DNA of 64,000 nt from Salicibibacter cibi (GCF_016495865.1 NZ_CP054706.1:744001-808000); one strand, 5' to 3'; shown: positions 17,114 through 26,757, counted from the stretch's first letter. Notes: generated by a model from the sequence alone, not told the origin. Program-made: numbers and translations.

Positions 17114-18778
17114 ATGATGAGCACACGGTTATCGGGAACACCTTGGTGGGAGGATCTATTGGACTATCCCGACATTTTCACACCGGAAGACTTAACCGAG
17201 GACGAGGTCATGATCGCGAAAACGACGGAAAAATTCGTGGAACAGCAAATCCTTCCGAATGTGGAGAGCTTGGAACTGCATGATTACCAAAAGGAGCAAG
17301 AAACATTTGCGGCAGCGGGCGAGCTCGGACTTTTAGCTATTGAAATCCCGGAAGCTTACGGGGGGCTCGAACTCGGCAAGCACGTCGCCGGGCTGGTAGC
17401 CGAAAATATCGGGAATGGCGGAGGTTCGTTCAGTGTCTCCTATAACATTCACGCGGGCGTCGGTACGTCTCCTTACGTTAACTATGGAAATGAGGAACAA
17501 AAGAAAAAATATCTCTCACAGCTCGGAAGCGGAGCGTGGGTCGGGGCCTATGCATTAACAGAGCCGTCTGCCGGTTCCGATGCCCTTAAAGGAAAAACGA
17601 AAGCGGTATGGAATAAAGAGAAAAACGCATGGGTTCTGACGGGCGAAAAGCAATGGATAACGAACGCGAAACTTGCCCAAGTTTATGTCGTCTTTGCCAA
17701 TACTGATGCCGGCATGACCGCGTTTATCGTGGAAAGGGAGATGGACGGACTTTCCGTTGGCCCAGAAGAAAAAAAGATGGGCATTAACGGTACATCAACG
17801 GCCACGCTTATCCTCGATGAAGTAGCGGTTCCGCAAGAAAATATGCTCGGTGAGGTTGGAAAAGGACACAAAATTGCAATGAATACGCTCAACTTGGCAC
17901 GCTTAAAATTGTCCTTTGCAAATCTGGGCACAGCTAAACGGGCGTTAGAATTGAGCGTTAAATATGGAAAAGAACGAAAACAATTTCAGCAACTGCTCGT
18001 TGATTTTCCAATGATCAAGGAAAAAATCGCGACTATGAACACCGCGATCTTCGGTGTTGAAAGCTTGGTGTATCAAACCGCAGCACGTATTGACGATGCG
18101 TTGGAGAAAAGCAGCGAGCAAGATGCGCAGGCAGTCGTCGGCCAATTTATCGCCGAATGCGCCGCCGGCAAAATTCAAGGTTCGGAAGTGCTTGCAGCTG
18201 TTGCTGATGAAGCGGTTCAAATACACGGTGGATACGGATTTATGCAAGAATACGAGGTCGAACGGATTTACCGTGACGCTCGTATTAGCCGTATTTTCGA
18301 AGGGACGAATGAGATTAATCGACTGGCGGTGGCGAAGGATTTGTTTTCCCGATTCCGGGATCAACCGGTTGAAAAACAAATCGAAACCGACCGGAATGCC
18401 ATTTTTATTTTGGAAGCGGAGCGGCATTTTACTGATCTATTGAAAACAGGCGTAGCGAAAAATCAGGAATTCTCGCGTTTGGTTGCCGATATTTACAAGG
18501 AAATTAGTGTCATGCGCGCCGCTTATTTACGCACTGAAAAAGCAGGGAGCGGAGCTACGCTTAAGCAGTTGATGACAGATGTCATTTGCGAAGAAGGATA
18601 TGAAAAAGTGGAAAGGGATCTTATTCGGCTTTGGAGTGCGGTTGACGAAGGAGCGAAAGGACAAGAAATGATCGGAAGCATTCGCGCCCGTGCACATATG
18701 CCAGCTGCTGAAAACGTGTTGAAGAAAAAAAGAGACATTAGCGAGTACGTCATTACCGCTGGAAAATATCAGACGTAA
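17114..18778 (+). CDS. Acyl-CoA dehydrogenase with C-terminal extension
   Basis: A 554-residue FAD enzyme introducing the alpha-beta double bond into acyl-CoA. Family signatures: AYALTEPSAGSDA (about 150-162), QWITNAKLAQVYVVFANT, QIHGGYGFMQEYEVERIYRDARISRIFEGTNEI, with the catalytic Glu in FEGT. The last ~150 residues are a helical extension of the FadE/VLCAD type, so it is longer than classic isobutyryl-CoA dehydrogenases (about 380 residues). In this operon it probably oxidises isobutyryl-CoA to methacrylyl-CoA; activity on other chain lengths is possible. It is preceded by AAGGGGG and followed after 15 bases by mmsB. Confidence 0.9.
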   Translation: MMSTRLSGTPWWEDLLDYPDIFTPEDLTEDEVMIAKTTEKFVEQQILPNVESLELHDYQKEQETFAAAGELGLLAIEIPEAYGGLELGKHVAGLVAENIGNGGGSFSVSYNIHAGVGTSPYVNYGNEEQKKKYLSQLGSGAWVGAYALTEPSAGSDALKGKTKAVWNKEKNAWVLTGEKQWITNAKLAQVYVVFANTDAGMTAFIVEREMDGLSVGPEEKKMGINGTSTATLILDEVAVPQENMLGEVGKGHKIAMNTLNLARLKLSFANLGTAKRALELSVKYGKERKQFQQLLVDFPMIKEKIATMNTAIFGVESLVYQTAARIDDALEKSSEQDAQAVVGQFIAECAAGKIQGSEVLAAVADEAVQIHGGYGFMQEYEVERIYRDARISRIFEGTNEINRLAVAKDLFSRFRDQPVEKQIETDRNAIFILEAERHFTDLLKTGVAKNQEFSRLVADIYKEISVMRAAYLRTEKAGSGATLKQLMTDVICEEGYEKVERDLIRLWSAVDEGAKGQEMIGSIRARAHMPAAENVLKKKRDISEYVITAGKYQT

Positions 18779-18793
18779 ACGGGGGAGTTTTTT

Positions 18794-19702
18794 ATGAAGA
18801 AGATTGGTTTTATCGGCCTTGGAAATATGGGAATGCCGATGTCGGAAAACCTGGTAGATGCCGGCTACGACGTGTATGGGGTTGATGTAAACCATGAAGC
18901 GGAAACGCGTTTTGAAAAAGCCGGCGGACAGGTCGGACGTTCCATGGATGATTTGGCAAAATCCTGTGATGCGATTATCACCAGTTTGCCTTCGGTAGAA
19001 GCCTATGAATCTGTGTATCTCGGCGAAGACGGATTAGTTCGAAATAGCCACGAGAACATTCTGCTTCTGGACACAAGCACCGTGGCTCCGGAGAGCAATA
19101 AAAAAGTGGCCGAGGTAGCGAAGGAACAGGCTGTACGTTTTTTGGAAACGCCGGTGAGCGGGGGCGTCGTCGGTGCTGTGAACCGGACGCTGACGTTTAT
19201 GGCGGGCGGTTCTAAGAAAATTTATGATGATGCGTTTCCGCTTATGGATGTGCTTGGCGAGGATATTTTTCATATTGACGAACGAATTGAAAGCGGGACG
19301 CTGACGAAACTGATTAACAATTTGTTCATTGGTTTTTACACAGCTGGAGTCAGTGAAGCGCTTGCGTTGGCCAAAAAACAAAACATGGATTTGGATGCGC
19401 TGTTTAACGTGTTAAGTGTCAGCTATGGCCAGAGCCGTATCTATGAACGGAATTACAAAACTTTCATCGCCAACGATAATTACGATCCAGGCTTTACATT
19501 AAAGTTATTGCATAAAGATTTAAATTTTGTAAAAGAAACAATGACAAAAGAAAACCTCCACCTACCGGTGACAGACGTGTTATTGCAAGTTTATGAGGAA
19601 GCGAAAGAGGCAGGGTTGGGAGCAAATGACATGGCTGTGCTCTATGAGCATGTTGGCAAACAAGATATTTCATTTGAAGCGAAAAAGGAGCGAATAAAAT
19701 GA
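18794..19702 (+). CDS. mmsB: 3-Hydroxyisobutyrate dehydrogenase
   Basis: A 302-residue NAD-dependent beta-hydroxyacid dehydrogenase oxidising 3-hydroxyisobutyrate to methylmalonate semialdehyde. The Rossmann motif GFIGLGNMG (5-13), the substrate loop [11 protein letters not shown] (118-128) and the catalytic Lys172 in TLTKLINNL are all present. Its stop overlaps the ATG of the semialdehyde dehydrogenase by 4 bases (ATGA), indicating translational coupling. Context fixes the assignment more than sequence alone, since the family also includes tartronate semialdehyde reductases. Confidence 0.9.
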   Translation: MKKIGFIGLGNMGMPMSENLVDAGYDVYGVDVNHEAETRFEKAGGQVGRSMDDLAKSCDAIITSLPSVEAYESVYLGEDGLVRNSHENILLLDTSTVAPESNKKVAEVAKEQAVRFLETPVSGGVVGAVNRTLTFMAGGSKKIYDDAFPLMDVLGEDIFHIDERIESGTLTKLINNLFIGFYTAGVSEALALAKKQNMDLDALFNVLSVSYGQSRIYERNYKTFIANDNYDPGFTLKLLHKDLNFVKETMTKENLHLPVTDVLLQVYEEAKEAGLGANDMAVLYEHVGKQDISFEAKKERIK

Positions 19703-21156
19703 CCACGGATGTAAAAACAATGCGCAACGCGATCAATGGCGAATGGGTAGATACGGAGGGTGGTGTTACAGAATCGGTTCCAAACCCGGCAACCGGGGAA
19801 ACGATCGCCACAGTGCCAATCTCAACGGCGGCGGACGTTGACCGAGCGGTGGAGGCAGCGAAAGAAGCGTATGAAAGTTGGTCATTAGTGCCGGTGCCCG
19901 ATCGGGCGCGTTATATGTTCAAGTATTTACAGCTATTGAATGAACATCGGGAAGAATTGGGCGAAATTATCACGCTAGAAAATGGAAAAACATTGAAAGA
20001 TGCCCACGGAGAAGTGCAAAGAGGCATTGAAGTCGTCGAACTCGCGACATCGGCGCCCAATTTAATGATGGGGGATGCATTACCGCAGATTGCTCGCGGC
20101 ATTGATGGTTCGGTCTGGCGCTATCCTCTCGGTGTCGTCGCAGGCATTACACCGTTTAATTTTCCGATGATGGTGCCCTTATGGATGTTTCCGTTGGCGA
20201 TCGCTTGTGGCAATACGTTTGTTTTAAAAACATCGGAGCGAACGCCACTGTTAGCGGAGCGGCTCGTAGAATTGTTTTATGAAGCAGGCTTTCCCAAAGG
20301 CGTGTTAAACCTCGTTCACGGAGCAAAAGATGTCGTCAACCGTGTGTTAACGCAACCGGATATCGAAGCGATTTCGTTCGTTGGTTCCGAGCCTGTCGCC
20401 AAACATGTCTATGAAACCGGCACCGCCCATGGCAAGCGAGTGCAAGCATTGGCCGGAGCGAAAAATCATGCGGTCGTTATGCCGGGCTGCCATATGGAGA
20501 AAACGGTTGAAGGCGTCATAGGGTCTGCGTTCGGCAGCAGCGGCCAACGATGCATGGCTTGTTCGGTCGTGGCCGTTGTCGATGACATTGCCGATGAATT
20601 TATGGAGAATCTCACCGCCGCGACAAAAGATTTGAAGGTCGGGGATGGAAGATACGAAGAGAATTTTGTTGGACCGGTCATCCGGGAGACGCATAAAGAG
20701 CGGGTCCTCGGATATATTGACCAAGGCGTTCAGGAAGGCGCGGATCTCGTCGTTGATGGGCGTGATAAAGGAGCGGAAAAAGAACAAGGCTTTTATGTCG
20801 GCGCTACGATCTTTGACCATGTAAATACCGATATGGCCGTTTGGAAAGATGAAATTTTCGCACCGGTGCTTAGCGTTGTACGTGTCCGTGATCTTGACGA
20901 AGCCATCGCGGTAACGAACCATTCACGGTTCGCAAATGGAGCGGTCATTTATACGTCAAACGGCAAAGAAGCGCAAACATTTCGCGACCGTATCGATGCC
21001 GGTTTGATCGGCGTCAACGTTAACGTACCTGCACCAATGGCATTCTTCGCTTTTGCCGGCAATAAAGCGTCCTTTTACGGAGATTTAGGCACGAACGGGA
21101 AAGACGGAGTGCAATTTTATACGAGGAAGAAAGTCGTTACGGAGCGGTGGTATTAA
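19699..21156 (+). CDS. mmsA: CoA-acylating methylmalonate-semialdehyde dehydrogenase
   Basis: A 485-residue aldehyde dehydrogenase converting methylmalonate semialdehyde plus CoA and NAD+ to propionyl-CoA and CO2 (also malonate semialdehyde to acetyl-CoA). The nucleophile is Cys285 in the MMSDH-specific GQRCMA context, with [17 protein letters not shown] near residue 149 and the family's [13 protein letters not shown] replacing the usual general-base glutamate region. Last gene of the usp operon; a hairpin follows at 21172. It closes the valine/isobutyrate route begun by the enzymes encoded nearby. Confidence 0.93.
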   Translation: MTTDVKTMRNAINGEWVDTEGGVTESVPNPATGETIATVPISTAADVDRAVEAAKEAYESWSLVPVPDRARYMFKYLQLLNEHREELGEIITLENGKTLKDAHGEVQRGIEVVELATSAPNLMMGDALPQIARGIDGSVWRYPLGVVAGITPFNFPMMVPLWMFPLAIACGNTFVLKTSERTPLLAERLVELFYEAGFPKGVLNLVHGAKDVVNRVLTQPDIEAISFVGSEPVAKHVYETGTAHGKRVQALAGAKNHAVVMPGCHMEKTVEGVIGSAFGSSGQRCMACSVVAVVDDIADEFMENLTAATKDLKVGDGRYEENFVGPVIRETHKERVLGYIDQGVQEGADLVVDGRDKGAEKEQGFYVGATIFDHVNTDMAVWKDEIFAPVLSVVRVRDLDEAIAVTNHSRFANGAVIYTSNGKEAQTFRDRIDAGLIGVNVNVPAPMAFFAFAGNKASFYGDLGTNGKDGVQFYTRKKVVTERWY

Positions 21157-21171
21157 ACAATTTAAATTGAC

Positions 21172-21198
21172 GGAGAGCCCATATAGGGTTCTCTCACT
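21172..21198 (+). terminator. Hairpin after mmsA
   Basis: GAGAGCCC-atat-GGGTTCTC with a G-T pair. No T run, so it may be a processed 3' end rather than a strong terminator. Confidence 0.4.
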
Positions 21199-21388
21199 TA
21201 AGAAAATGAATGGTTTGCTCCCAAAAAGGTAGGTTTTTTCAAAATATGTCCTTAAAAACACAGTATATTGTTTTACGACCGCCGTATTAAACACTACATG
21301 TTGTGGCAAAAATGCTTATCTGACCTTTTTGGGTGAGAACCAATGAATGCGTTTTAAAACACTGATAATATATTAGAAAAATTGCTAA

Positions 21389-21415
21389 AAATTAGTAATT
21401 AAAAGATACTAATTT
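21389..21415 (+). promoter_or_regulatory. Inverted repeat upstream of the symporter operon
   Basis: Perfect 9-bp arms AAATTAGTA (21389-21397) and TACTAATTT (21407-21415), ending just before the GGAGGTGG ribosome site. It could be an operator or a leader hairpin that masks initiation. Confidence 0.45.
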
Positions 21416-21432
21416 CTCATGGAGGTGGATTT

Positions 21433-21702
21433 GTGAAAGCTTATAAAAAAGAAGTGAAATTCACATTTTGGATGGTGCTAGCTTTTATTGCTTTTGGAAA
21501 TGGATTTGGAATCATGTTTTCCATGTTTCCCTTTGATGGAGTTTTGTTATTTGGTTTTCCAATAAGGTACATTATACCAATTATTTTCGGGTGGTTTGGT
21601 GTCTACTTTTTGACCATTTTGGCAGGCCGGATGGGAAATCGGTTAGATGATGAAATTGTACAAGAAATTGAAGGAACAGAATCGCGAAAGGAAGTGGGTT
21701 AA
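21433..21702 (+). CDS. Small membrane subunit of an SSS symporter (DUF485-like role)
   Basis: An 89-residue protein with two hydrophobic helices (about 12-32 and 42-66) and a charged C-terminal tail. GTG start after GGAGGTGG. Its stop codon directly abuts the symporter ATG. Small two-helix proteins are paired this way with acetate/pyruvate-type sodium:solute symporters (YjcH-ActP, MctA-like systems), so it is most likely the accessory subunit. The assignment rests on topology and position rather than on a clear sequence motif. Confidence 0.7.
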   Translation: MKAYKKEVKFTFWMVLAFIAFGNGFGIMFSMFPFDGVLLFGFPIRYIIPIIFGWFGVYFLTILAGRMGNRLDDEIVQEIEGTESRKEVG

Positions 21703-23349
21703 ATGGAGGAAACCTATCAATTATCAAACCCAATATTTGGGGTAGTAGTCGTTCTAGTAACATTCGCCTTATTTTATGTGGTAAGTTACGTTTCTAATCG
21801 AAAACAATCTACCGTTGGAGATCTATACATTGCAGGTGGTAAAGTAGGCGCATTCACAAATGGATTAGCCATGTCATCTAGTTATATGAGTCTAGCTACC
21901 TTTTTAGGCATTACAGCCCTCATTCTTGAACTGCAAATGCCGTTAATTATTTTGTGGATTCAGCTAATCGTTGCAATCCCGCTAATTACGATTATTTACG
22001 GAACGAGCCTACGAAGGATGGGGGTAACGTCTCCAACACACTTTATTCGTGAGCGGTATGGTGTTAAAGCTTGTATTATCGCCGCTGTGTTTATGATTAT
22101 TGTTTCGATTATGTATGCGCTTGGGCAAATGATTGGGGTGGCGGCTGCCTTTGAGACGCTTTTAGGTGTTCCATATATTGCTGGGCTTTTTGTAGGGGGG
22201 CTGATCATTGTCGGGTATATAACCATTGGAGGGATGTCAGGAGCGACAACGAATGCAGCTATTCAAATGGTAATTATTGCGCTCATGTTTATCCTCCCTC
22301 TGGGTGCCATTATGAAAGCGTTAGGAGGAGACGGTTGGTTTTTCCCACCTCTTTTATATTCAGATATGGTTCCTGCTATGTTAGAAGCATTCCCAAGTTT
22401 TTTTGACTATGAATTTCCAACAAAGTGGTTTATTGCGCTTATACCGGCAATTACAATTGGGGCTTTGGGACTTCCCCATTTGGCTATGAGGGTCTATACT
22501 TCGTCTAGTTTAAGAAGTGCAAGGTCGGCAATGGTTTGGTACGCTTTTGTAACAGGACTAGTGTTTTCAGCTACTTACGCTATGGGATTTGTTGGCGTTT
22601 ATGCTACTGAAACTCAAGGATTATTTATTGAAGCCGGAGATGCTGACAGGTTAACGATGATCCTGAATATTGTGTATAACCCTGAATGGGTTGCGGCCTT
22701 AGTAATTGCCGGAGCTATTGCTGCAGGCGTCTCAACATTGAGCGGCAATCTTTTGTCGATTGGAGCTTTGTTATCGCAAGATATTATAGCAACGCTTAAA
22801 CCGGAATTAACGGAGAGAGCTAAAGTTCGTATGGGTTATTTAGCCATATTCCTAGGAGGAGTTGCCAGTATTCTTCTTGGTATCAATCCACCGGAATTCC
22901 TTACGATCAGTATATTCTGGGCTTTTGGCTTAGCCGGAGTAACCATTGCTCCACTCATCATCATGGGAGTATGGTGGAAGGAAACGAATCGCTATGGCGC
23001 AATAGCAGCCTCATCCATTGGCGGGGTCGTTTACATCCTTCTTTCGCCCTTCGTTGCTCCAAGTCTGGTTCTTACCGACCACGGTGTTACAAATGAGATG
23101 GGAATATCCGGCGCTATGTTTGCTGTTCCCTTAAGTTTTATTATTTTGATCGTTGTTTCCTATGTAACAAATCGCATGCCAAGCCTGTCAGAGAAATTGA
23201 CGACGAAAGTGGACCATGAATTAGTCGAACGGATACACGGTTGGAAGGATGTACAAGCTTATCGCTATAACAGTAAACTTGGACCAGTGATTGCGTTAGC
23301 CCTTAGTTTTGCTGTTGGTATATGGGCGCTTTTTCCTTGGGGGATGTAG
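21703..23349 (+). CDS. Sodium:solute symporter (SSS/SLC5), monocarboxylate type
   Basis: A 548-residue protein with about 13 membrane helices. SSS features: GDLYIAGGKVGAFTNGLAMSSSYMSLATFLG (residues about 36-65), where the ion- and substrate-binding helix 1 lies, the GLFVGGLIIVGYITIGGMSGATTNAAIQ segment, and AGAIAAGVSTLSGNLLSIGALLSQDI with the Na2-site serine/threonine cluster. Similarity in character is to ActP/MctC-type carriers of acetate, propionate or pyruvate. Placement between two parts of the isobutyrate regulon suggests import of a short branched acid, but its promoter is not clearly sigma-54 dependent. Confidence 0.87.
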   Translation: MEETYQLSNPIFGVVVVLVTFALFYVVSYVSNRKQSTVGDLYIAGGKVGAFTNGLAMSSSYMSLATFLGITALILELQMPLIILWIQLIVAIPLITIIYGTSLRRMGVTSPTHFIRERYGVKACIIAAVFMIIVSIMYALGQMIGVAAAFETLLGVPYIAGLFVGGLIIVGYITIGGMSGATTNAAIQMVIIALMFILPLGAIMKALGGDGWFFPPLLYSDMVPAMLEAFPSFFDYEFPTKWFIALIPAITIGALGLPHLAMRVYTSSSLRSARSAMVWYAFVTGLVFSATYAMGFVGVYATETQGLFIEAGDADRLTMILNIVYNPEWVAALVIAGAIAAGVSTLSGNLLSIGALLSQDIIATLKPELTERAKVRMGYLAIFLGGVASILLGINPPEFLTISIFWAFGLAGVTIAPLIIMGVWWKETNRYGAIAASSIGGVVYILLSPFVAPSLVLTDHGVTNEMGISGAMFAVPLSFIILIVVSYVTNRMPSLSEKLTTKVDHELVERIHGWKDVQAYRYNSKLGPVIALALSFAVGIWALFPWGM

Positions 23350-23377
23350 AAAATTATAAGATTGGGGGGAGAAAATT

Positions 23378-23938
23378 TTGATTGGAAAAATGATAGTATT
23401 GGAGCGAGATGCATATCAAACATTCATGGAAAGTCAAAAAGCATCGAAATACAGTCGAGCAACTTTAGTTATGGTGGGTGTTATCTATGGTATGATGGCT
23501 GTTATTGCTAATCTCCAATTTCTATCCGGTTTTGATTCCTTATTTTTGGGGTTTGTCATTGCGCCATTTTTATTAATTGCACTAGGCATATTAATGGCGG
23601 TTGTTACCAAATTTGGTTTGACATTACTTCTTTGGGCCGGCGCACGTGCCTTTGGTGGACCGGGGCGAATGAAGGAGGTAAATCAAATTGTTTCAATCTC
23701 TCTTCTTCCAGGGCTTTTAAGTGCGCCATTTCTTATAGGGATCGATATACTAAGTTTAAGCTTAATTTTGGTAATCATAGGACTATTCTTTGGGATCGGT
23801 TGGATGTATCTCATTTGTGTCAGAATAATAGAAACGACACAACAATTCTCCAAGGCGAAAGCTTATCTTTCTGTATTAGCTTCTTTTGTATTTTTTACGA
23901 GTGTGTACTATCTCATTTTACCAGTTCCGACTTTATAA
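23378..23938 (+). CDS. Yip1-domain membrane protein
   Basis: A 186-residue integral membrane protein with about five hydrophobic helices, beginning after a short cytoplasmic segment (IVLERDAYQTFMESQKASKYS). The layout and the RMKEVNQIVSISLLPGLLSAP stretch, with a conserved proline in the third helix, are those of bacterial Yip1-like proteins. It is 28 bases after the symporter and probably in its operon. Function unknown; membrane-protein partner roles are typical guesses for this family. Confidence 0.65.
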   Translation: MIGKMIVLERDAYQTFMESQKASKYSRATLVMVGVIYGMMAVIANLQFLSGFDSLFLGFVIAPFLLIALGILMAVVTKFGLTLLLWAGARAFGGPGRMKEVNQIVSISLLPGLLSAPFLIGIDILSLSLILVIIGLFFGIGWMYLICVRIIETTQQFSKAKAYLSVLASFVFFTSVYYLILPVPTL

Positions 23939-24048
23939 ACAACGAAGTGAGTTGTTAACCGAGTGATGGTAAAGGGACAAGAGTTCGAGGCTCGTGGTTT
24001 TCTGAATGTTTGTAAGTACCCAATCTTTTGGAAAGGGTAGATTATGAT

Positions 24049-24486
24049 ATGAAGTATGAGCAAATGCTAATAAATAAAGTTTATAAAACATCAACCTATA
24101 CGGTGACAAAAGATGAAATATATAACTTTGCTTTAAAATTCGATCCGCAATATATGCATATTGATGATGAGAAAGCAAGTAAAAGTATTTTTGGAGGAAT
24201 AATCGCTTCAGGACTTCATACCTTGAGTATCAGCTGGAAACTATGGGTTGATATGAATTTGATTGGAGAAGATATCATTGGTGGCGTCAGGATGGAGCAT
24301 GTAGAATTTTTAAAACCTGTCTACCCGGAAGATATATTAACTGTAAAAGCCCGCATTATTGATAAGCAAGAGCATAGTGACCAAAAAGATAGAGGGTATA
24401 TCTCAATTTTATTAAACACCTATAACCAAGATGAAAAAATGGTTATGAATGTAAAATTTCTTGGGCTAATAAAAAGGGACTGTTAA
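24049..24486 (+). CDS. MaoC-like (R)-enoyl-CoA hydratase
   Basis: A 145-residue single hot-dog-fold protein. The hydratase dyad region is visible as FALKFDPQYMHIDDEKA with Asp and His, followed by FGGIIASGLHTLS, the MaoC signature. It would hydrate short or medium trans-2-enoyl-CoA. The ATG at 24049 is preferred to the in-frame upstream codon at 24028, which overlaps the probable ribosome site GGAAAGGG. It follows the symporter/Yip1 genes and precedes a repeat-rich stretch. Confidence 0.82.
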   Translation: MKYEQMLINKVYKTSTYTVTKDEIYNFALKFDPQYMHIDDEKASKSIFGGIIASGLHTLSISWKLWVDMNLIGEDIIGGVRMEHVEFLKPVYPEDILTVKARIIDKQEHSDQKDRGYISILLNTYNQDEKMVMNVKFLGLIKRDC

Positions 24487-24585
24487 CACGGATATATAAT
24501 TGGAATTAAACGGAAAATAACAGCTGCGATGGATCAACACTAAAATCTATGGTCGACAAGCCAATGTATGGATGCTTGATCAGCG

Positions 24586-24715
24586 CTACGGAAAACACGA
24601 CGCTTTCCGTGGGCTCCCAGTCCAGCCTCCTCGGAAAAAGAAAATCGCTTTTTTCTGCGGGGTCTTCCCTTTGCGCTTCCCCACAGGAGTCTCCGTGTTT
24701 TTCCTCCGCTGGCTA
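24586..24715 (-). repeat. Solo palindromic repeat related to the MITE core
   Basis: Closed by GGAAAACACG (24590-24599) and CGTGTTTTTCC (24693-24703). Read on the minus strand it shares with the MITE interior, in the same order, GAGACTCC, ACCCCGCAG, CGAGGAGGCT and CGGAAAGCG. I recall repeats of this kind as very common between genes in Bacillaceae. It has neither the MITE ends nor a target duplication. Confidence 0.7.
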
Positions 24716-24800
24716 GTCACTATACTAAGTGTTCACTTTTATCAACGATAGATTTTGGTGAAGAGCCGCTGCGACAAGTAGCATATTAAAATGTTAGATT

Positions 24801-25087
24801 AGGGACTGCTGAATCACGGAAAAAGACTGGCACATAAGCATTTTCTGTTGGTGTTGTCAAAGTTGGATGCAAGGAAATCCATCCTATAAGCAAAAAAACC
24901 CTTGCACTTCTGGCAACATATGGAGGGACGGTGCTGCAATGGCGAGACTCTCGCGGAAAAACGGACGCGTCAAGACCCCGCACGCCGGTTTTGCGCGAGG
25001 AGGCTTGACCGTTCGTCCGCGGAAAGCGAAGCCATGGAAGCGGTATTCCGGCTTCAGCTGATAGCTGCATGTTATTCAGCAATCCCT
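24801..25087 (+). mobile_element. MITE copy 2 (intact, 287 bp)
   Basis: AGGGACTGCTGAATCA at the left and TTATTCAGCAATCCCT at the right form terminal inverted repeats of about 16 bp. A 5-bp target duplication AGATT lies at 24796-24800 and 25088-25092. The interior is non-coding. It sits between the MaoC gene and a terminator-like hairpin. Confidence 0.88.
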
Positions 25088-25095
25088 AGATTAGG

Positions 25096-25131
25096 GAAGC
25101 GAGGATTCTAAGCCTCGCTTCGAATCTTTTC
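25096..25131 (+). terminator. Intrinsic terminator displaced from the MaoC gene
   Basis: GAAGCGAGG (25096-25104) pairs with CCTCGCTTC (25113-25121), followed by GAATCTTTTC. The MITE and solo repeat now separate it from the MaoC gene it presumably served. Confidence 0.6.
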
Positions 25132-25154
25132 TTACATATGGTCGTCGTATGGAC

Positions 25155-25694
25155 CTAATATCCATCCCATATATCCAACATCTTCCACGTCGCAGCCCAA
25201 TCTTTTTTCATGACCCTTTCCCTGTATACAGCAAGCCGTTCCTCCGTTTCCATGAAAAAAGGCGTGGGTTGCACCGCCCCTTTAAGCACATCCTCCACTC
25301 CGCATGGAGCAACTAGCATCACACGGGCATCATCCCTCAGTTTCACGCCGATGGCAGTTGCCGTTTCCGGAAATTTGGAGATTGCGTCAACGGAGGACGC
25401 GTAAGGTGGGACGCCGTTCACAAGATGCATTCTCGCTTGATTTTTCACAGACCAAGGAATGGGAGGAAGCATGCTTCTCAGTTGCTCCTCCCGCTTCTTT
25501 TCTTCGCTTTCACCGATGCTTACAGGATCAAAATAGATGACATCTAGATCCGGCAAAGGTGTCCGTTTACGAAAGCCATGCAATGTATCCCAGATTTTCG
25601 CTCTCACAAAACCGGAGCAGATCCAGTCATCAGGCAACTGCAAACCCTTTACCGCCTCTAGAATATCCATCATCCACTGGTCGCGTTCAATCAC
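25155..25694 (-). CDS. Nucleotidyltransferase family protein (NTP_transf_6, DUF925)
   Basis: A protein of about 179 residues. The pattern WICSGFVRAKIWDTLHGFRKRTPLPDLDVIYFDP places the paired aspartates (DLDVIYFD) of the nucleotidyltransferase-like active site about 45 residues from the N-terminus, as in PF06042. The start is uncertain: the frame is open well into the upstream hydrolase gene, but homologues begin near here, and GTG 25694 or ATG 25673 would fit. It follows the hydrolase stop by about 20 bases and may be carried on the same transcript without sharing its function. The nucleotide acceptor is unknown. Confidence 0.75.
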   Translation of the reverse strand: MIERDQWMMDILEAVKGLQLPDDWICSGFVRAKIWDTLHGFRKRTPLPDLDVIYFDPVSIGESEEKKREEQLRSMLPPIPWSVKNQARMHLVNGVPPYASSVDAISKFPETATAIGVKLRDDARVMLVAPCGVEDVLKGAVQPTPFFMETEERLAVYRERVMKKDWAATWKMLDIWDGY

Positions 25695-25713
25695 ATAAAT
25701 AACGTCCGCTTTG

Positions 25714-26757
25714 CTATGAAGCTTCAAAAAACTGCGCCACCATCGCTTCTGAAACATCTGCCAAGCGTTTGTACGTGTAGTCTGGGCTTTGGCTCTTTTT
25801 GAAAATAACCGCTTCGACACCTTTGTAGAAATCGTCGTGCTTCAAAAAATTGACGGCAATAACGAGGTCCATCTCTAACGTTTCGGCGAGTGATTTGTTT
25901 TCACTGTCGATCATGTGTTTCAATGTTACTTTTTCGGAAACCGGTGATTTTGACAGCAATGTTTCTCGTGTTTCTGCAGCGAATGCTTCGTCCCCGCTTT
26001 CCAATTGTTCCACGATCTTTTCAATCGAATCCGCGTTAAAATAACGATCGATCGCTTCTTGCATGGAAGCAAGGGGTGCTTCTTCTTCCGGCGTACTGTT
26101 TTGTTCGGCGAGAATGTCATCGAGTTTGCCTGTTGGATCTGTTTTGTTCACCCAATCGATTTCATGCAACTTATCAAGTAAGTCCGTCAATTCCGAGACG
26201 TAATGCTCGGCCGCCCCTATATAGAGCACGTCCGCGGCTTTTATGGTTGCCGATGTCAAGGCAAGATAACGACCGGTATAGCCGGGGGCTTGGTTTAAAA
26301 GATGGACCGCACCCACATCCGGAAAGAAGCCGATGTTCATTTCCGGCATCGCCCATTTCGTACGGGCGGTAACAACCCGATGGCTTGCTCCTTGCGTGAG
26401 ACCGACACCGCCGCCCATAACGACGCCATCAAGGCAGGCGACGATCGGTTTCGGGTACTCCTTCACCATTAGGTCCACACGATATTCTTCCTTGAAAAAT
26501 TCCCTTGCCTTTGCGAACGCTTCTCCACCGTTTTGCGCTTCCGATAACGTTTTAATGTCACCGCCGGCACAGAAGCCTTTTTCTCCGGCGCCTTCCATGA
26601 CGATCACTTGTACGGAATGATCGTTGCGCCAAGCGTCCAACTGCTCCCCGATCGCTATAATCATATCGAGGCTTAATGAATTCAGTGCTTTTGGCCGATT
26701 TAATGTGATCGTTGCCAATCCTTTTCGGTTTGTTGAAAATGTAACTTCGTTTGTCAT
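25714..26757 (-). CDS. 3-Hydroxyisobutyryl-CoA hydrolase
   Basis: A 347-residue crotonase-superfamily thioesterase. Oxyanion-hole segments GFCAGGDIKTL (about 62-72) and CLDGVVMGGGVGLTQGASHRVVT (about 107-130) are followed by the HIBCH-specific WAMPEMNIGFFPDVGA, which distinguishes it from enoyl-CoA hydratases, and by the longer helical C-terminus. It frees 3-hydroxyisobutyrate from its CoA ester in valine breakdown, the step that supplies the dehydrogenase MmsB. RBS AGGAGGT; 9 bases after the upstream hydratase gene, so one operon. Confidence 0.9.
   Translation of the reverse strand: MTNEVTFSTNRKGLATITLNRPKALNSLSLDMIIAIGEQLDAWRNDHSVQVIVMEGAGEKGFCAGGDIKTLSEAQNGGEAFAKAREFFKEEYRVDLMVKEYPKPIVACLDGVVMGGGVGLTQGASHRVVTARTKWAMPEMNIGFFPDVGAVHLLNQAPGYTGRYLALTSATIKAADVLYIGAAEHYVSELTDLLDKLHEIDWVNKTDPTGKLDDILAEQNSTPEEEAPLASMQEAIDRYFNADSIEKIVEQLESGDEAFAAETRETLLSKSPVSEKVTLKHMIDSENKSLAETLEMDLVIAVNFLKHDDFYKGVEAVIFKKSQSPDYTYKRLADVSEAMVAQFFEAS

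Noticed and set aside
21303-21320. TGGCAAAAATGC upstream of the symporter operon as a sigma-54 promoter
   Set aside because: Spacing between GG and GC is wrong; no alternative -12 element fits.
24827-24842. TGGCACATAAGCA inside every MITE as a sigma-54 promoter
   Set aside because: GG and GC are separated by too few bases (8 instead of 10), and no gene follows in the right place.
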